This document shows, in pieces, positions 27,014-38,294 of a DNA stretch of 64,000 bases. Under the pieces are notes generated by a model, which saw nothing but the letters and a program-made list of their open reading frames with translations, did not search any database and was not told the origin of the DNA. Location: contig NZ_AYOT01000225.1 of NCBI RefSeq assembly GCF_000500045.1, forward strand, positions 1 through 64,000. The letters run 5' to 3'. A program made the position numbers and the translations under genes. Position 1 is the first letter of the stretch. The number at the start of each line of letters is the position of its first letter. This DNA comes from Borrelia persica No12. GTDB lineage: Bacteria > Spirochaetota > Spirochaetia > Borreliales > Borreliaceae.

Positions 27014-28897
27014 TTATACCCCCATTTTGTTTATGATTGTGTCTATTAATTCTGCAGAAACAGTGATGAATTTACTTGCAGCAATAAATGATTGTTGAAA
27101 TTCTATCATGTTTGATAATTCTTCGTCTTTATTTACGCCGGATATTGATAATCTCAAGTCAGTTAGATTTTTAAGTATTTGTTCTTGGCTATTTTTTGTT
27201 ACTTCTGCTATTTGTCCTTTTATTGCGATATTTGATGCTGTATTTGCAAAATAATCATTGAGTGTTGTGTTTTTTCCCACCATTATTTGTGAATTTCCAA
27301 AAGATGCAATACGTAGTGCTGCTTTGTTGTCACCAATAGGAGTATTGTTTATTGCTGTTTTGATACCCGATGCAATTTTTGAGGAATCTTCTGCAATTAC
27401 TTTAGATACTCTAATCCATGCTGATGGGTTTTTGAGAGGAGATAGTGAATATCTAGCTGTATTTGTTAGTTGATCTGTGGTGTTAACTTCTTGATAGTTA
27501 TAGGCACCTTCACCTCCTGATGCATTTAAGATGCCCGTATAATTTGTTAAAAATAATCCAGAATCTTCGATATATTTAATTCTAAAGATGATATTATCTT
27601 TGTCGTCTTCTTTGACTGCCTTGATTTCAAGTTTTTCTTCTTCGTTAATTCTTGCAGTAACTTGTGCATCAGAATTGTTTATTCTATTTATTACATCTTG
27701 AACAGTATCTGTTGCATTATATGGTATTTCTATGAAATCATTTTTGTTTATTGCTTGAAATCTGAGTATTCCTGAAAATCCTAATTTTTCGTTTGCAAAG
27801 ACTTCGTTTGTGCTATTTATTTTAAATATATGAACAGAATCAAATTGACCATCTCCATTACTGTCATATCGTCCACGCTCATCAGTTAATTTATATTCTT
27901 GCTCAAAGAAGATTCTTCCATTTTTTTGATCAAGTCCATATCCTGATATGTGGATTTGGTTTACAAGTTCTGCAATATTAATTGTTATGTTGTCTAACTC
28001 ATTAATTTCATTTTTAATTTCATTATCTCTTACATTGATAAGAGCTCCTAGTTTTCCTGTATTTATATTGGCATTTTCTTTATTATTCCACAAAACATCC
28101 CATTTTGTTTTTATGGGGCCATTTGCTGCTTCTAATATAAATTCATTTGCTATTGTGCCTTGAATTAGGTGCTTTCCTTCTAGGTGAATTAAAAATTCAT
28201 TAGGATCGCTTTTATTTTCTACGGAGATACTGATTAACTTGCTTAATTTGTCAATTATGAAGTCTCGTTCATCCATTAAATCATTTGGGTGATCTTTCAT
28301 TGCAATTGCTTTCGCTATTTGTTTATTGAGATCACTTATGTTTTTAAGATAATTATTGATCTCTTCGGTAGTAATTTTTATCTCGTCATTTGCCATTGTA
28401 TATATTCGTTTAAGAGAGTGAAATCTGTTTGTTATGGCTTCTGCAAAAGATTGTCCACGTTCTATTATGATATTTCTTTCTGCTGATCCTTGAGGTTGTT
28501 TAGATAGATCTTGCCAACTTGCCCAAAAATCGTTCAGTCTTTTTCTAATTGATTGTTCTTCTGGTTCGTTATATGTATTTTCAATCAGAGAAATAAATTT
28601 GTCTCTTACGTTCCAATATCCAAGGCGGTGTGATTCTTCAGTTATTCTTATGTCCAACAACTCGTCTCTTATTCTTTCTATGGATTGAACCATTATTCCT
28701 TGTCCTAATTGACCGGCTTTATTTGTTCTGTTTAATTGAGGAGCATAAATTGGCATTTCGGTTTTCATTATAATTCTTTGTCTTGAATATCCTGGTTTTG
28801 CCGCATTAGTTAAATTATGTCCTACTGTGTTCATAGCATCTTTGTGTGCAAATAAGCTTTTTTTCCCAATTTCTATTCCTGAAAATGTTGAATCCAT
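27014..28897 (-). CDS. flgK: Hook-filament junction protein FlgK (HAP1)
   Basis: A 627-residue junction protein. The N-terminus has [20 protein letters not shown] and the [17 protein letters not shown] rod/hook-type signature; the C-terminus has [20 protein letters not shown], the family's closing helix. It is somewhat longer than the E. coli protein (about 547), the extra being in the middle domain. A ribosome site (AAGGAG) stands before the ATG. Confidence 0.95.
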   Translation of the reverse strand: MDSTFSGIEIGKKSLFAHKDAMNTVGHNLTNAAKPGYSRQRIIMKTEMPIYAPQLNRTNKAGQLGQGIMVQSIERIRDELLDIRITEESHRLGYWNVRDKFISLIENTYNEPEEQSIRKRLNDFWASWQDLSKQPQGSAERNIIIERGQSFAEAITNRFHSLKRIYTMANDEIKITTEEINNYLKNISDLNKQIAKAIAMKDHPNDLMDERDFIIDKLSKLISISVENKSDPNEFLIHLEGKHLIQGTIANEFILEAANGPIKTKWDVLWNNKENANINTGKLGALINVRDNEIKNEINELDNITINIAELVNQIHISGYGLDQKNGRIFFEQEYKLTDERGRYDSNGDGQFDSVHIFKINSTNEVFANEKLGFSGILRFQAINKNDFIEIPYNATDTVQDVINRINNSDAQVTARINEEEKLEIKAVKEDDKDNIIFRIKYIEDSGLFLTNYTGILNASGGEGAYNYQEVNTTDQLTNTARYSLSPLKNPSAWIRVSKVIAEDSSKIASGIKTAINNTPIGDNKAALRIASFGNSQIMVGKNTTLNDYFANTASNIAIKGQIAEVTKNSQEQILKNLTDLRLSISGVNKDEELSNMIEFQQSFIAASKFITVSAELIDTIINKMGV

Positions 28898-28915
28898 TTT
28901 AAACTCCTTTCGTAT

Positions 28916-29410
28916 TTAAAGTTTTTTGTTTATTAAAACAGATGCTTCATTTAGCGTTCCGTTTTTTGGTCCATAAGGGTTTTTATAAGTTATATTCTCT
29001 ACACTCTCTTGCGCATCTTTAAATATTAAGTCCAGAATGTCAAGGGATGTCTCTACATAACTTGATATTAAGTAATTTAAGTTTTGAATATTAAGTATTC
29101 CAATTCTTAATCTATGGAAGTAGTTATGTATTTCTTTTGCATAAGTTGGGCATAGTTTTTCTATTGCCATGTAAGTTGATTCAAATTGTTCATTTTTTGT
29201 AAATTCTCTCCAAATTGTATCTCTCTTTTGTTCTATATCTTTAAATTCTTGCAAGTAAATATTTGTTTTATTTATTGATTCTTTAAACATCATTTCATTT
29301 TTTTTATCAAGATATTTTTTTATATTTAGATACATATCATATATATTTTCTATTAACAAAGTTTCTTCTTCTAGTGTATTTTTTAATTCAGCTTCTAATT
29401 TGGCTTTCAT
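28916..29410 (-). CDS. FlgN-like flagellar export chaperone
   Basis: A 164-residue, almost wholly helical protein (coiled-coil in residues 1-100). Small helical FlgN chaperones guard FlgK and FlgL before export, and this gene is directly ahead of flgK and flgL, so this role is likely though the sequence match is weak. In B. burgdorferi the same position is occupied by the gene called flbF (from memory). First gene of the leftward flagellar operon; divergent from mnmE. Confidence 0.75.
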   Translation of the reverse strand: MKAKLEAELKNTLEEETLLIENIYDMYLNIKKYLDKKNEMMFKESINKTNIYLQEFKDIEQKRDTIWREFTKNEQFESTYMAIEKLCPTYAKEIHNYFHRLRIGILNIQNLNYLISSYVETSLDILDLIFKDAQESVENITYKNPYGPKNGTLNEASVLINKKL

Positions 29411-29544
29411 CTCTGTAAAATAAATTATAAGTGAAATTTTTAATATTTACAAATTTAAGATATTGATATTGAATATTGTTATTTTTTTATTATTTTGTGT
29501 TTTTAAATTTTTCCTTTTATTTTTGAGCTTTGCTATTTATGCTG

Positions 29545-29553
29545 TGTTATAAT
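29545..29553 (+). promoter_or_regulatory. Extended -10 promoter of mnmE
   Basis: TGT-TATAAT is a consensus extended -10 element. A TTGAGC at 29523-29528 lies 19 bases upstream. The expected transcript start is about 29559-29561, only four to six bases before ATG 29565, and there is no ribosome site. Confidence 0.65.
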
Positions 29554-29564
29554 TTTGATAATCT

Positions 29565-30959
29565 ATGAGCAGGTTTTTTCAGAGAGAAGATGATATTGTT
29601 GCACTTGCTACACCTTTTTTTAGTAGTGCATTATGTGTAATTCGTAGTAGTGGGGTTTCTTCGATTGAGAGATTTTCCAAGATGTTCTCAGATCCTAATA
29701 AATTGCTTGAGGCATCTGGTCATACTATTCATTATGGATATATTGTAGATAAAGAAACTTGTGAAAAGTTAGACGAAGTTGTTGTTTGTCTCTATAGAGC
29801 TCCAAAAAGTTTTACAGGTCAAGATTCAATAGAGGTTATGGCTCATGGTTCTCTTGTTGGTATAAGAAGAATTATAGACTTTTTTTTAAAAGTAGGATTT
29901 AGAATGGCTGATCCTGGTGAGTTTACTCTTCGTGCTTTTTTGGCAGGAAAACTTGATTTGACTAAAGCAGAGGCTATAAATGAATTGATATCTGCTAAGA
30001 CTAAACAGACTCATGCTCTTGCTGTTAATAAACTTTCAGGTTCTTTATTTGATAAGATTGATTTAATTAAAAGGGATATTTTAAATTTTCTTTCAGCTAT
30101 TAGTGTTTATCTTGATTATGAAACAGATGAGAATGAAGTTGTTATTCCTGTTGAAGTTGTTTCCAAAAGTAAATCTGAACTTAAAAAGCTGATTGATTCT
30201 TATGATACTGCAAGAAAGTTAGAACATGGTATTACATTGGTCTTGGCTGGTTCTGTTAATGTTGGCAAATCTTCTCTTTTTAATTTATTGTTAAAAGAAG
30301 ATAGAGCTATAGTGTCTTCTTATGCTGGTACTACACGAGATTATATTCAAGCAAGCTTTGAACTTGATGGTATTTTATTTAATGTATTTGATACAGCAGG
30401 ACTTAGAGATACTAGTGATTTTGTTGAGCAGTTGGGTATAGTTAGGAGTAATTCTTTAATTAAGGAAGCATCTTTAATTTTTTATGTTATTGATTTAAGT
30501 GCCGAATTAACGGATGATGATTTAAAATTTATTGATGCTTTTAAGGAAGATTCTAGAGTGCTTTTTATTTTAAATAAGGTTGATTTGGAGCAAAATAGTC
30601 ATATAGTTGAATTTTTGAATTCTAATGATATAAGTTCATCAAATATAGTAAAGATTAGTACTAAAACTTTATTTGGTATGGATTCCCTTTATGATAAGAT
30701 AAGGTCATTGATATGTGTTGATTATATTAATAGTAATGATAGTGATGTTGTTATATCATCAAGTCGCCAGGCAGAGCTTTTAGGAAAGTCATATACTTTA
30801 ATTATTGAGTTGTTAAATAAAATAGAACAAAATACAAGCTATGATATGTTGGCATTTGATGCTTATGAGGTGGTTAATATTTTAGGGGAAATAACGGGTG
30901 AGGTTACTAGTGAGGATGTACTTAATAATATGTTTAAGAATTTTTGTTTAGGAAAATAG
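29565..30959 (+). CDS. mnmE: tRNA modification GTPase MnmE
   Basis: A 464-residue GTPase that, with MnmG, builds the cmnm5 group on U34 of some tRNAs. The N-terminal folate-binding domain has ALCVIRSSG, the G domain has [13 protein letters not shown] (G1), DTAGLRDT (G3) and NKVD (G4), and the C-terminus is CLGK with the catalytic Cys in the family's final C-[IL]-G-K. It heads the mnmE-mnmG-rsmG set. Its mRNA should be almost leaderless, see the -10 box at 29545-29553. Confidence 0.96.
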   Translation: MSRFFQREDDIVALATPFFSSALCVIRSSGVSSIERFSKMFSDPNKLLEASGHTIHYGYIVDKETCEKLDEVVVCLYRAPKSFTGQDSIEVMAHGSLVGIRRIIDFFLKVGFRMADPGEFTLRAFLAGKLDLTKAEAINELISAKTKQTHALAVNKLSGSLFDKIDLIKRDILNFLSAISVYLDYETDENEVVIPVEVVSKSKSELKKLIDSYDTARKLEHGITLVLAGSVNVGKSSLFNLLLKEDRAIVSSYAGTTRDYIQASFELDGILFNVFDTAGLRDTSDFVEQLGIVRSNSLIKEASLIFYVIDLSAELTDDDLKFIDAFKEDSRVLFILNKVDLEQNSHIVEFLNSNDISSSNIVKISTKTLFGMDSLYDKIRSLICVDYINSNDSDVVISSSRQAELLGKSYTLIIELLNKIEQNTSYDMLAFDAYEVVNILGEITGEVTSEDVLNNMFKNFCLGK

Positions 30960-30961
30960 AT

Positions 30962-32830
30962 ATGGATTTTGATGCTATTGTGATTGGAGGAGGACATGCT
31001 GGTATTGAGGCATCTCTGGCTCTTGCAAGATTAAATTTTAAAACAATTTTGATTACTCAAAATTTGGATACAATAGGTAAACTTTCTTGTAATCCTGCTA
31101 TTGGTGGACTTGCTAAGGGAAATATGGTGCGGGAGATTGATGCTCTTGGTGGTGAAATGGGATGTCTTATTGATTTTAGTATGATCCAATTTCGCATCTT
31201 AAATAAAAGTAAGGGACCTGCTGTGCAAGCACCGCGTGCTCAGGCTGATAAATTGGTATATCAGGTTAAGGCAAAAGAAACATTAGAGATGCAAAATAAT
31301 CTTGAGCTTTTTCAAGATACTGTTAGTGATTTTTTGCTTAATTCGATGAGAAATAAAATTGAAGGTGTTGTTACAGAGAGGGGTAATAAATTTACATCTC
31401 GTGTTGTGGTTCTTACAACTGGCACTTTTCTTAGAGGTAAAATATTCATAGGTGAATATAGGGCTTGTATGGGAAGAATTTCTGAGCCAGCTGCTTTTGG
31501 TCTTGAGAAAATTTTGCTTGAACTTGGATTTGAAATGGGTAGACTTAAAACGGGTACTCCTGCTAGGGTTCATAGGAGAAGTATTAATTTTGCAAAAACA
31601 GAAATTCAATTTGGAGATTCTGATATTATTCCTTTTTCTTTTTCAAATACCAAAATAGATAAAGTTCAACTCTCTTGTTATATCACTTATACTAATCAAA
31701 AAACTCATAAGATAATCAGTGAAAATATGCATCTCTCTCCACTTTATTCTGGTGAAATTGTTGGAAATGGTCCAAGATATTGTCCTTCTATTGAAGATAA
31801 AATTGTGAAATTTAAAGATAAAGATAAACATCAAATATTTATTGAACCTGAAGGGATTAATACTCAGGAGATGTATCTTAATGGTTTAAGTTCGTCTTTG
31901 CCTGAAGATGTTCAAAAAAGATTAATTAATAGTATTGATGGACTTGAGGATGCAGTCATTACAAGACCTGGATATGCTGTTGAATATGATTATATTAATC
32001 CTATTGAATTATATGCAAGTCTTGAGACTAAAAGGGTTGAGGGACTTTTTGTTGCAGGGCAAACTAATGGGTCGTCTGGATATGAAGAAGCAGCAGCTCA
32101 AGGATTGATGGCTGGGATTAATGCGGCACTTAAATTACAAAAAAAAGAACCAATGATATTGCCAAGGACTAGTTCTTATATTGGGGTTTTGATTGATGAT
32201 CTTGTTACTAAAGGTACTAAAGAGCCTTATAGAATGTTTACTTCAAGAGCTGAGCATAGACTTAATTTACGACATGATACTAGTGATAAAAGATTGATTA
32301 AATGGGGATATGAGGTTGGGCTGGTTAGTGAGGAAAAGTATTCTAGATATTTTTTCAAGGAAAAGCAAGTTGAAGAAATTAAAGAGCTTTTGAAACATAG
32401 GCGTCTTAAAGAAAAAGAAGCTAGTAATTTGCAATTAAAAAAGCATGTTAATAAAGATTTTTATCATATTGTAAAAGATCCGTATATTAATTTAAGCGAT
32501 CTTATTAATATAGATCCTAAGTTAAATGCTTCAAAAGTGATTCTTGAACAAGTTGAATTAGATATTAAATATGAGGGGTACATTAATAGACAGAAAGATT
32601 TAATTAGAAGAATGAATAATCTTGAGCTTATTAAATTGCCTCTTGATTTCAGTTATGAGATTGATGGTCTATCTAGAGAAGCTAGAGAAAAGTTTGTAAA
32701 AATTCAGCCAGCTAATCTTGCTCAAGCAAGTAGAATTTCTGGTATTAGAAATACTGATATTCAAGTTTTACTTATATATTTTTCAAATCCTAAAAATAAA
32801 AATAGGGTAGTACTTAATTTGGGTTTATAA
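30962..32830 (+). CDS. mnmG: tRNA uridine modification enzyme MnmG (GidA)
   Basis: A 622-residue FAD protein, partner of MnmE. The FAD-binding [19 protein letters not shown] (residues 6-24), [19 protein letters not shown], and [17 protein letters not shown] are the landmark stretches. I choose ATG 30962, with AGGA before it; an in-frame TTG at 30944 is inside mnmE. Its stop overlaps the ATG of rsmG by one base (TAATG). Confidence 0.96.
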   Translation: MDFDAIVIGGGHAGIEASLALARLNFKTILITQNLDTIGKLSCNPAIGGLAKGNMVREIDALGGEMGCLIDFSMIQFRILNKSKGPAVQAPRAQADKLVYQVKAKETLEMQNNLELFQDTVSDFLLNSMRNKIEGVVTERGNKFTSRVVVLTTGTFLRGKIFIGEYRACMGRISEPAAFGLEKILLELGFEMGRLKTGTPARVHRRSINFAKTEIQFGDSDIIPFSFSNTKIDKVQLSCYITYTNQKTHKIISENMHLSPLYSGEIVGNGPRYCPSIEDKIVKFKDKDKHQIFIEPEGINTQEMYLNGLSSSLPEDVQKRLINSIDGLEDAVITRPGYAVEYDYINPIELYASLETKRVEGLFVAGQTNGSSGYEEAAAQGLMAGINAALKLQKKEPMILPRTSSYIGVLIDDLVTKGTKEPYRMFTSRAEHRLNLRHDTSDKRLIKWGYEVGLVSEEKYSRYFFKEKQVEEIKELLKHRRLKEKEASNLQLKKHVNKDFYHIVKDPYINLSDLINIDPKLNASKVILEQVELDIKYEGYINRQKDLIRRMNNLELIKLPLDFSYEIDGLSREAREKFVKIQPANLAQASRISGIRNTDIQVLLIYFSNPKNKNRVVLNLGL

Positions 32831-33459
32831 TGAATGATTTTAATTTTGCTTTGAAAAATTTGGGAGTGAATTTTACTTCAAAAAATATTGATAAATTAAG
32901 ATTTTATTTAGAGAAAATTTTGTTATTTAGTAGTAGGTTTAATTTGGTGTCAAATAATGTTAGAAACTTTGATTTGCTGCTTTTACATGCCTTGGATTCT
33001 GTGGCTGGATTGCCTATTGTTAAAGATAAAAATCCGCAACAAGTACTTGATGTTGGTAGTGGAGCTGGATTTCCAGGTATTGTTTTGGCTATTTTTGATC
33101 ATTGTAGAAAATATATTCTTATTGAACGTAGTAATAAAAAGGCTACTTTTTTAAAAATGATTAGTTTGGAACTTGGTTTAGAAAATGTAGAAGTTTTGGA
33201 GCGCGATATTGCTGAAGAACAAAATAAATATGAGTTTATTACAATCAGGGCTTTTGGAGATATAAGGGAATATGCAAATATTTTAAAATCTATTTTAAAA
33301 GCGAATGGTTTAATTATGGCTTATAAGGGAAAATTGAGTAAGATTGAATTTGAAGTTAATTATATTAAAAATTTATTTGATAAAGTAGAAATAAAATCAT
33401 CAGCAGTTAGTGCTGATAAGGAGAGGTATTTTCTTTTACTTTATAATTATAAATGTTAA
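32830..33459 (+). CDS. rsmG: 16S rRNA (guanine527-N7)-methyltransferase
   Basis: A 209-residue methyltransferase with the SAM motif VLDVGSGAGFPGIVLAI (about residues 74-90), the family's key stretch, and FITIRAFGDI further on. Start overlaps the stop of mnmG. The mnmE-mnmG-rsmG order is common in bacteria. moxR begins 77 bases after it, so the bat genes may lie on the same message. Confidence 0.95.
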   Translation: MNDFNFALKNLGVNFTSKNIDKLRFYLEKILLFSSRFNLVSNNVRNFDLLLLHALDSVAGLPIVKDKNPQQVLDVGSGAGFPGIVLAIFDHCRKYILIERSNKKATFLKMISLELGLENVEVLERDIAEEQNKYEFITIRAFGDIREYANILKSILKANGLIMAYKGKLSKIEFEVNYIKNLFDKVEIKSSAVSADKERYFLLLYNYKC

Positions 33460-33536
33460 TTTATTTGTAATTATGTTTTTAAATTTTATCCTTTATGTTT
33501 TATTTTGGTAAAAAAATTTATTACGATAGGAGTGGT

Positions 33537-34529
33537 ATGAAAAGTAGTTTTCAAATAGATTCTGAAGTAGAGAATGCATTAGGTTTAATAAATAAATTTA
33601 GAAGAGAAGTTGCAAGTCGAATTCTTGGTCAAAGAGAAATGATAGATGCTATTTTGATGGGAATTTTGACAGAAGGTCATGTTTTGCTTGAAGGTGTTCC
33701 GGGACTTGCTAAAACATTGACTATTCAAACAGTTTCAGATGTTCTTGATCTTGAATTTAAGAGAGTACAATTTACTCCAGATCTTTTACCTTCTGATCTG
33801 ACAGGTAATATGATATATAAAAGTACCACAGGAACTTTTAAAGTTAGAAAGGGACCAATATTTTCCAATATTGTCTTAGCAGATGAGATTAACAGAGCTC
33901 CTGCAAAAGTTCAATCGGCACTTCTTGAGGCAATGAGTGAACGTCAAGTAACTCTTGGTGATGAGACACATAAGTTGCCCGATCCGTTTTTTGTTCTTGC
34001 AACACAAAATCCAATTGAGCAAGAAGGAACTTATAATTTGCCAGAAGCTCAACTTGACAGATTTTTGTTGAAAGTGAATGTAAAATATCCATCTATTCAA
34101 GATGAAATTAAGCTTCTTAAAATATTTTCAGTTGATGGTGGACTTGAGAATATTAAGGTTGCAAAGATAATGAATGCTTATTCTTTAGCGGATCTTAAGC
34201 GAATAGTTGGTAAGGTTAAGGTGGATGACAAAATAATGCTTTATATTGTTACCTTAATAGCGGCCTCTCGTGAGAATGACAAAAAAACTTATCCATTTAC
34301 TAAGTATATTGAATTTGGAGCATCTCCCAGAGCATCACTTAGTTTGCTTAAGTGTGCTCGTGTTAATGCTCTTTATGAGGGGCGATTGTTTGTTCTCCCT
34401 GAAGATGTTAAGGCTGTAGCTTATAATGTGTTAAGGCATAGAATTACTCCTTCTTATGAGGCAGAAGTTGAAGAGATGAATACTGATGATATTATTAAGA
34501 TACTTCTCTCAGCAGTAGCTCTTCCTTAG
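33537..34529 (+). CDS. moxR: MoxR-family AAA+ ATPase
   Basis: A 330-residue MoxR ATPase, likely a chaperone acting on the Bat proteins. Walker A is EGVPGLAKTL, Walker B LADEINRAPAKVQSALLEAM, sensor I ATQNPIEQEGTYNLPEAQLD. The true start is ATG 33537, with AGGAG five bases before it; an upstream ATG at 33495 has none. First gene of a seven-gene cluster: moxR, DUF58, 300-residue protein, batA, batB, TPR protein, batD. Confidence 0.95.
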   Translation: MKSSFQIDSEVENALGLINKFRREVASRILGQREMIDAILMGILTEGHVLLEGVPGLAKTLTIQTVSDVLDLEFKRVQFTPDLLPSDLTGNMIYKSTTGTFKVRKGPIFSNIVLADEINRAPAKVQSALLEAMSERQVTLGDETHKLPDPFFVLATQNPIEQEGTYNLPEAQLDRFLLKVNVKYPSIQDEIKLLKIFSVDGGLENIKVAKIMNAYSLADLKRIVGKVKVDDKIMLYIVTLIAASRENDKKTYPFTKYIEFGASPRASLSLLKCARVNALYEGRLFVLPEDVKAVAYNVLRHRITPSYEAEVEEMNTDDIIKILLSAVALP

Positions 34530-34542
34530 GATGTAATTAGAT

Positions 34543-35424
34543 ATGCAATATAGTAATGAGTCGAGTGCTAGTACTAAAACTAAAATAAAAGCTTTAAAAT
34601 TTTTTTCTAGGAAAATGCTCTTAGAATTTAATTTTGGCGGATATCGTTCTATTTTTAAAGGTCTTGGTCTTGAATTTCATGAGTTTAGGCCATACGAAGA
34701 GACAGACGATGCTAAATTGATTGATTGGAACGTTAGCTCAAAAACGGATAATATATTTTCAAAGGTTTTTAGAGAAGATAAGGGCATGAATTTGCATTTG
34801 CTTGTTGATAATTCTCTTTCCATGAATTTGGGAAGTGTGATTACTAAAAAAGAGATTCAAGATTTATTAGTTTCTATTTTTGCTCATATGGCATTTTTTA
34901 ATAATGATAAAATAGGTATGACTTTTTTTTCTAGTAAAACAGACAAATTTATTTCATCTAGAAAGGGCTATTCGCATTTAGGATTAATTTTAAATGAAAC
35001 AATTAATAGACAATTGAATAGGGGCAGTAATCTAACCTATGTGTTTAAAAATACGGCTGAGTATTATAAAAAAAGGTCTTTGATTATTATCATTTCAGAT
35101 TTTAAAGCCAGTGATTATTTTAAATCTTTAACTGTTCTTAGTAAACGTCATAATATTATTGCGATAAGACTTACAGATTTTTTTGATGAAAATCTTCCTC
35201 AATATGGGGTTTTGACCTATGAAGATATTGAAACACGTGAGGATTTTTTGGTTTCTGGATTTAGTAAGAGGATATTAAATAGTTATAAAAATTATTGGAC
35301 ATTAGATAAAATAAAATGGAGAAAAGAGTGCATAAAAAGAGGTATTAATTTTATAGAAATTGATACAAAAGATGATGTTTTTAGAAAATTGAAAGTTCTT
35401 TTGAAAAAGGAGAATGGTATTTGA
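34543..35424 (+). CDS. DUF58 protein (vWA-like) of the bat cluster
   Basis: A 293-residue DUF58 protein. The family hallmark FHEFRPYEETDDAKLIDWNV (about residues 45-64) is complete, followed by a vWA-like fold with the metal site motif LVDNSLSMN (DxSxS) and IISDF later on. DUF58 proteins accompany MoxR ATPases and are presumed to be their partners. It lies 13 bases after moxR, and its stop overlaps the TTG start of the next gene. Confidence 0.92.
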   Translation: MQYSNESSASTKTKIKALKFFSRKMLLEFNFGGYRSIFKGLGLEFHEFRPYEETDDAKLIDWNVSSKTDNIFSKVFREDKGMNLHLLVDNSLSMNLGSVITKKEIQDLLVSIFAHMAFFNNDKIGMTFFSSKTDKFISSRKGYSHLGLILNETINRQLNRGSNLTYVFKNTAEYYKKRSLIIIISDFKASDYFKSLTVLSKRHNIIAIRLTDFFDENLPQYGVLTYEDIETREDFLVSGFSKRILNSYKNYWTLDKIKWRKECIKRGINFIEIDTKDDVFRKLKVLLKKENGI

Positions 35425-36323
35425 AAAATACAATTCTCCTTTTAATTTCGTTTCTATCTTTTAATTTATTTGCCTATGAGATCAAAAATGAAATATTTAT
35501 TCCTACTCGTTATTATGTGGGAGATACTGTTGAGTTTAAATTTTCTTTGATTCTTGGTGATAATGAAAAATTTATTCCTACTAAGTTTGAAGCAATTAAA
35601 AATGAATTTGTTGAGGTTAGTTCCATTTTGTACAGACCTGAGAGCGGGGAGGTAATAATATATTTTGTTTCATTTTATATAGGAAGTAATACTCTGCCAC
35701 ATATTTATATTGGAGATATCATTATAAATGATAAAACTTTTAAATTAATTCTTAATAATATCAAAATCAATACTAGTAAATTAGTTGCAGATGATGATTC
35801 TCTTAAGATCCAAGATATAGAAGGAGTTCTGTTTCTTCCTGGTACAAGTACGTATTTTGTTATTTTTATTTTGGCTTTTATATTAATCCCTTTTCTTTTT
35901 ATTAAATTTTTGAAACTTATAAAGCAATTATTAGCATTTTTAATAATGCGACATAATTTGAAAAAACCTTATAGAGTATTTCAAAAACAATTGGGTATTT
36001 TATCTAACTATGTTAAAAATCGGGAAGAACATAGTGTTTTTTATAATTTATTAAATTCATCTTTAAGAGTTTATTTGTCTAAAAAAACGGGTTTTGATTT
36101 TAATGCGATTACTACGACTGAAATTTCTGAAATTTTACAGAATCTTAATGTTCCTCATGAAATTCGTTCAACTTTTGTTAATATGCTTAGGCTTTCTGAT
36201 TTTAGTAAATTTAGTGGAATTAATTTATCGGGTAGTAATTTATCTCTTGTGTTGGATGATTTAAGAAAGGCGGCTTTGAATTTTGAGGAATTTAATAGAG
36301 GTGATAATGTTAACGTTCAATGA
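35421..36323 (+). CDS. Bat-cluster exported/membrane protein, 300 aa
   Basis: A TTG-started protein with signal peptide (about residues 1-18, ending FAYE), an exported beta-rich domain of about 120 residues, one membrane helix (about 145-170, YFVIFILAFILIPFLFIKFL) and a cytoplasmic helical tail. This layout matches the DUF4381-type gene found between DUF58 and batA in other bat operons, but the sequence is too divergent to be sure. It overlaps the DUF58 gene by four bases and batA by 17. Confidence 0.8.
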   Translation: MKNTILLLISFLSFNLFAYEIKNEIFIPTRYYVGDTVEFKFSLILGDNEKFIPTKFEAIKNEFVEVSSILYRPESGEVIIYFVSFYIGSNTLPHIYIGDIIINDKTFKLILNNIKINTSKLVADDDSLKIQDIEGVLFLPGTSTYFVIFILAFILIPFLFIKFLKLIKQLLAFLIMRHNLKKPYRVFQKQLGILSNYVKNREEHSVFYNLLNSSLRVYLSKKTGFDFNAITTTEISEILQNLNVPHEIRSTFVNMLRLSDFSKFSGINLSGSNLSLVLDDLRKAALNFEEFNRGDNVNVQ

Positions 36324-37308
36324 ACCTTTGTATTTATTTTTACTTGTAATACTTCCATTAATAATTTACTTTAGCCATTTTTTTAGGCGTAGAGGTGGAA
36401 AAATTAGATTCCCAATGTCTATTTATGGAAATTTTGGTTCTATAAAATTAAGAGATTATGTATTAAATTTTTTGTATTTTATTACTTATACTTTTTTTTA
36501 TCTGGCATTAACAGTTATGATTTTAACTTTAGCAGGTCCTTCTATTTCAAAAAAGAAAATGACTTACCTTAGTAGTGGGGCTGATATTGTTATTGTATTA
36601 GATATATCTCCTAGTATGGGAGCTATTGAATTTTTGATGAAAAATAGACTTGAGTTTGCAAAAGAATTGATTGAATATTTTGTATATCAGCGAGAAAATG
36701 ACAATATTGGTTTAGTAGCTTTTGCAAAAGAAGCATCGTTAATAGTTCCACTTACAATTGATAGAGATTTTTTTTCTAAGAAGTTAGATGATATTTACAT
36801 TATGGATCTTGGAAATGGATCTGCTTTGGGACTTGGCATTTCTATTGCTCTTTCTCATTTAAAACATTCTGAAGCTCCTAAAAAATCAGTAATTGTTTTA
36901 ACAGATGGTGTGGTTAATTCAGATGAAGTTTATAAAGATCAGGTGATAAATCTTGCTCAAGGATTAAATGTTAAAATTTATTCTGTTGGCATTGGTAGCA
37001 ATGAAGAACTTAATGTTGGCTTTAAATTGAGATCTGGTGAATTTTATCAGGGGGTTTTAAAGGAAGTATACGATCCTAGTATGCTTATTGAGATTTCAAA
37101 TAAAACAGGAGGACTTTTTTATTCTGTTGGTGATGATTTTTCATTTAAACTTGCAATTCAAGATTTTTCAAAAAAGGAAAATGTAGAGAGAAAAGTTAAA
37201 ATAGCAGTTGATAATGATGATGTTTATAATGAGTTTTTATTGGTAGTATTTTGTTTATTAATTCTTTATTTTGTTTTTTCTAAGATTTTCTTAAAAGAGG
37301 TATTATGA
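36307..37308 (+). CDS. batA: BatA, vWA-domain membrane protein
   Basis: A 333-residue inner-membrane protein: two N-terminal helices (about residues 5-25 and 50-80), a periplasmic von Willebrand A domain with a complete metal site (VLDISPSMGA as DxSxS and VLTDGVVNSD), and a C-terminal helix just before the end (FLLVVFCLLILYFVFSKIF). I choose ATG 36307, with AGAGGTG close before it; a TTG at 36283 lies further up. It overlaps both neighbours. Confidence 0.93.
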   Translation: MLTFNEPLYLFLLVILPLIIYFSHFFRRRGGKIRFPMSIYGNFGSIKLRDYVLNFLYFITYTFFYLALTVMILTLAGPSISKKKMTYLSSGADIVIVLDISPSMGAIEFLMKNRLEFAKELIEYFVYQRENDNIGLVAFAKEASLIVPLTIDRDFFSKKLDDIYIMDLGNGSALGLGISIALSHLKHSEAPKKSVIVLTDGVVNSDEVYKDQVINLAQGLNVKIYSVGIGSNEELNVGFKLRSGEFYQGVLKEVYDPSMLIEISNKTGGLFYSVGDDFSFKLAIQDFSKKENVERKVKIAVDNDDVYNEFLLVVFCLLILYFVFSKIFLKEVL

Positions 37309-38294
37309 GTATAGGCAATTATTATGCTTTTTACTTGTTTATAGTTTTATTTTTAGTTTTTTTTGTGTATGTCTCTAATTTTAGAAAAGCGCTTCCATTT
37401 TTTAAAGCCCTAAGTATTATGTATTTTAATAGTTCTTATATTAAAAATTATTATATAAAGAAAATTCTGATGATTTTCTTTTTTGTTTTAAGTCTTGGTT
37501 TTTTAATTGTATCTATTTTGGATATCTCATGGGGACAAAAAGCTACTGAAGATGAGAGAACAAATGTAAGAATATCTTTTGTCTGTGATATTTCACGTAG
37601 CATGTTAATCTTTGATGAGGGAAAATCTATTAATAGGCTTGAGAGTGCTAAAAATTTTATTAGTTTGATTTTAAATAATTTTGAGAATGTTGAGTATTCT
37701 CTTACTGTTTTTAAGGGCAGATCTTTATTAGTATCGCCATTTTCTAAGGATAAGGCCAATTTATATAAGATGTTAAATTATGTTGAACCTAATTTAATAA
37801 GTTCGTCTGGTAGTTTTTTAGGTGATGGTGTTTTGAATGCTATACAGGGGATCAAAGACAATTCTTATTATAATTTTTTGATAGTTTTAACAGATGGTGA
37901 TGAATGGGGTGAGAATAATTATTATACTTTTTCTAAGTTAATTGATGCACGTAATATTGCAAGCTTTGTAGTTGGAATTGGGAGTAAGAAACCATTTTCT
38001 TTTCTTGGTAATAATTTGAGTGTGAGAGATCAAAATGGTAGTGCGGCAAATCTTGTGCTTAATGAAGATAATTTACATCTCTTAGCATCTTCTATTAAGG
38101 GTTCTTATTATGATTTATATGTGAAAGGTGCTAATTATGTTATTAATGAGATAAGGAATGGTATAATAAAGAAGAGTTCAAGTAATATTGTGTTGATTGG
38201 CATTTTAAGATATAAGCTTTTTTTAGCTGTTTCTTTTTTATTTATGATGTTGTATATATTTGTTAAGGTCATTAAATGGGACGATACTTTTTAA
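37305..38294 (+). CDS. batB: BatB, vWA-domain membrane protein
   Basis: A 329-residue BatB-like protein with the same design as BatA: N-terminal helices at about 5-25 and 50-72, a vWA domain with the metal motif CDISRSM and LTDGDEWGENN, and a C-terminal helix. It starts inside the end of batA (four-base overlap). The corresponding protein of B. burgdorferi, BB0172, has been reported as an integrin-binding vWA protein (from memory). Whether BatB is displayed outside or stays in the inner membrane is not settled by the sequence. Confidence 0.93.
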   Translation: MSIGNYYAFYLFIVLFLVFFVYVSNFRKALPFFKALSIMYFNSSYIKNYYIKKILMIFFFVLSLGFLIVSILDISWGQKATEDERTNVRISFVCDISRSMLIFDEGKSINRLESAKNFISLILNNFENVEYSLTVFKGRSLLVSPFSKDKANLYKMLNYVEPNLISSSGSFLGDGVLNAIQGIKDNSYYNFLIVLTDGDEWGENNYYTFSKLIDARNIASFVVGIGSKKPFSFLGNNLSVRDQNGSAANLVLNEDNLHLLASSIKGSYYDLYVKGANYVINEIRNGIIKKSSSNIVLIGILRYKLFLAVSFLFMMLYIFVKVIKWDDTF

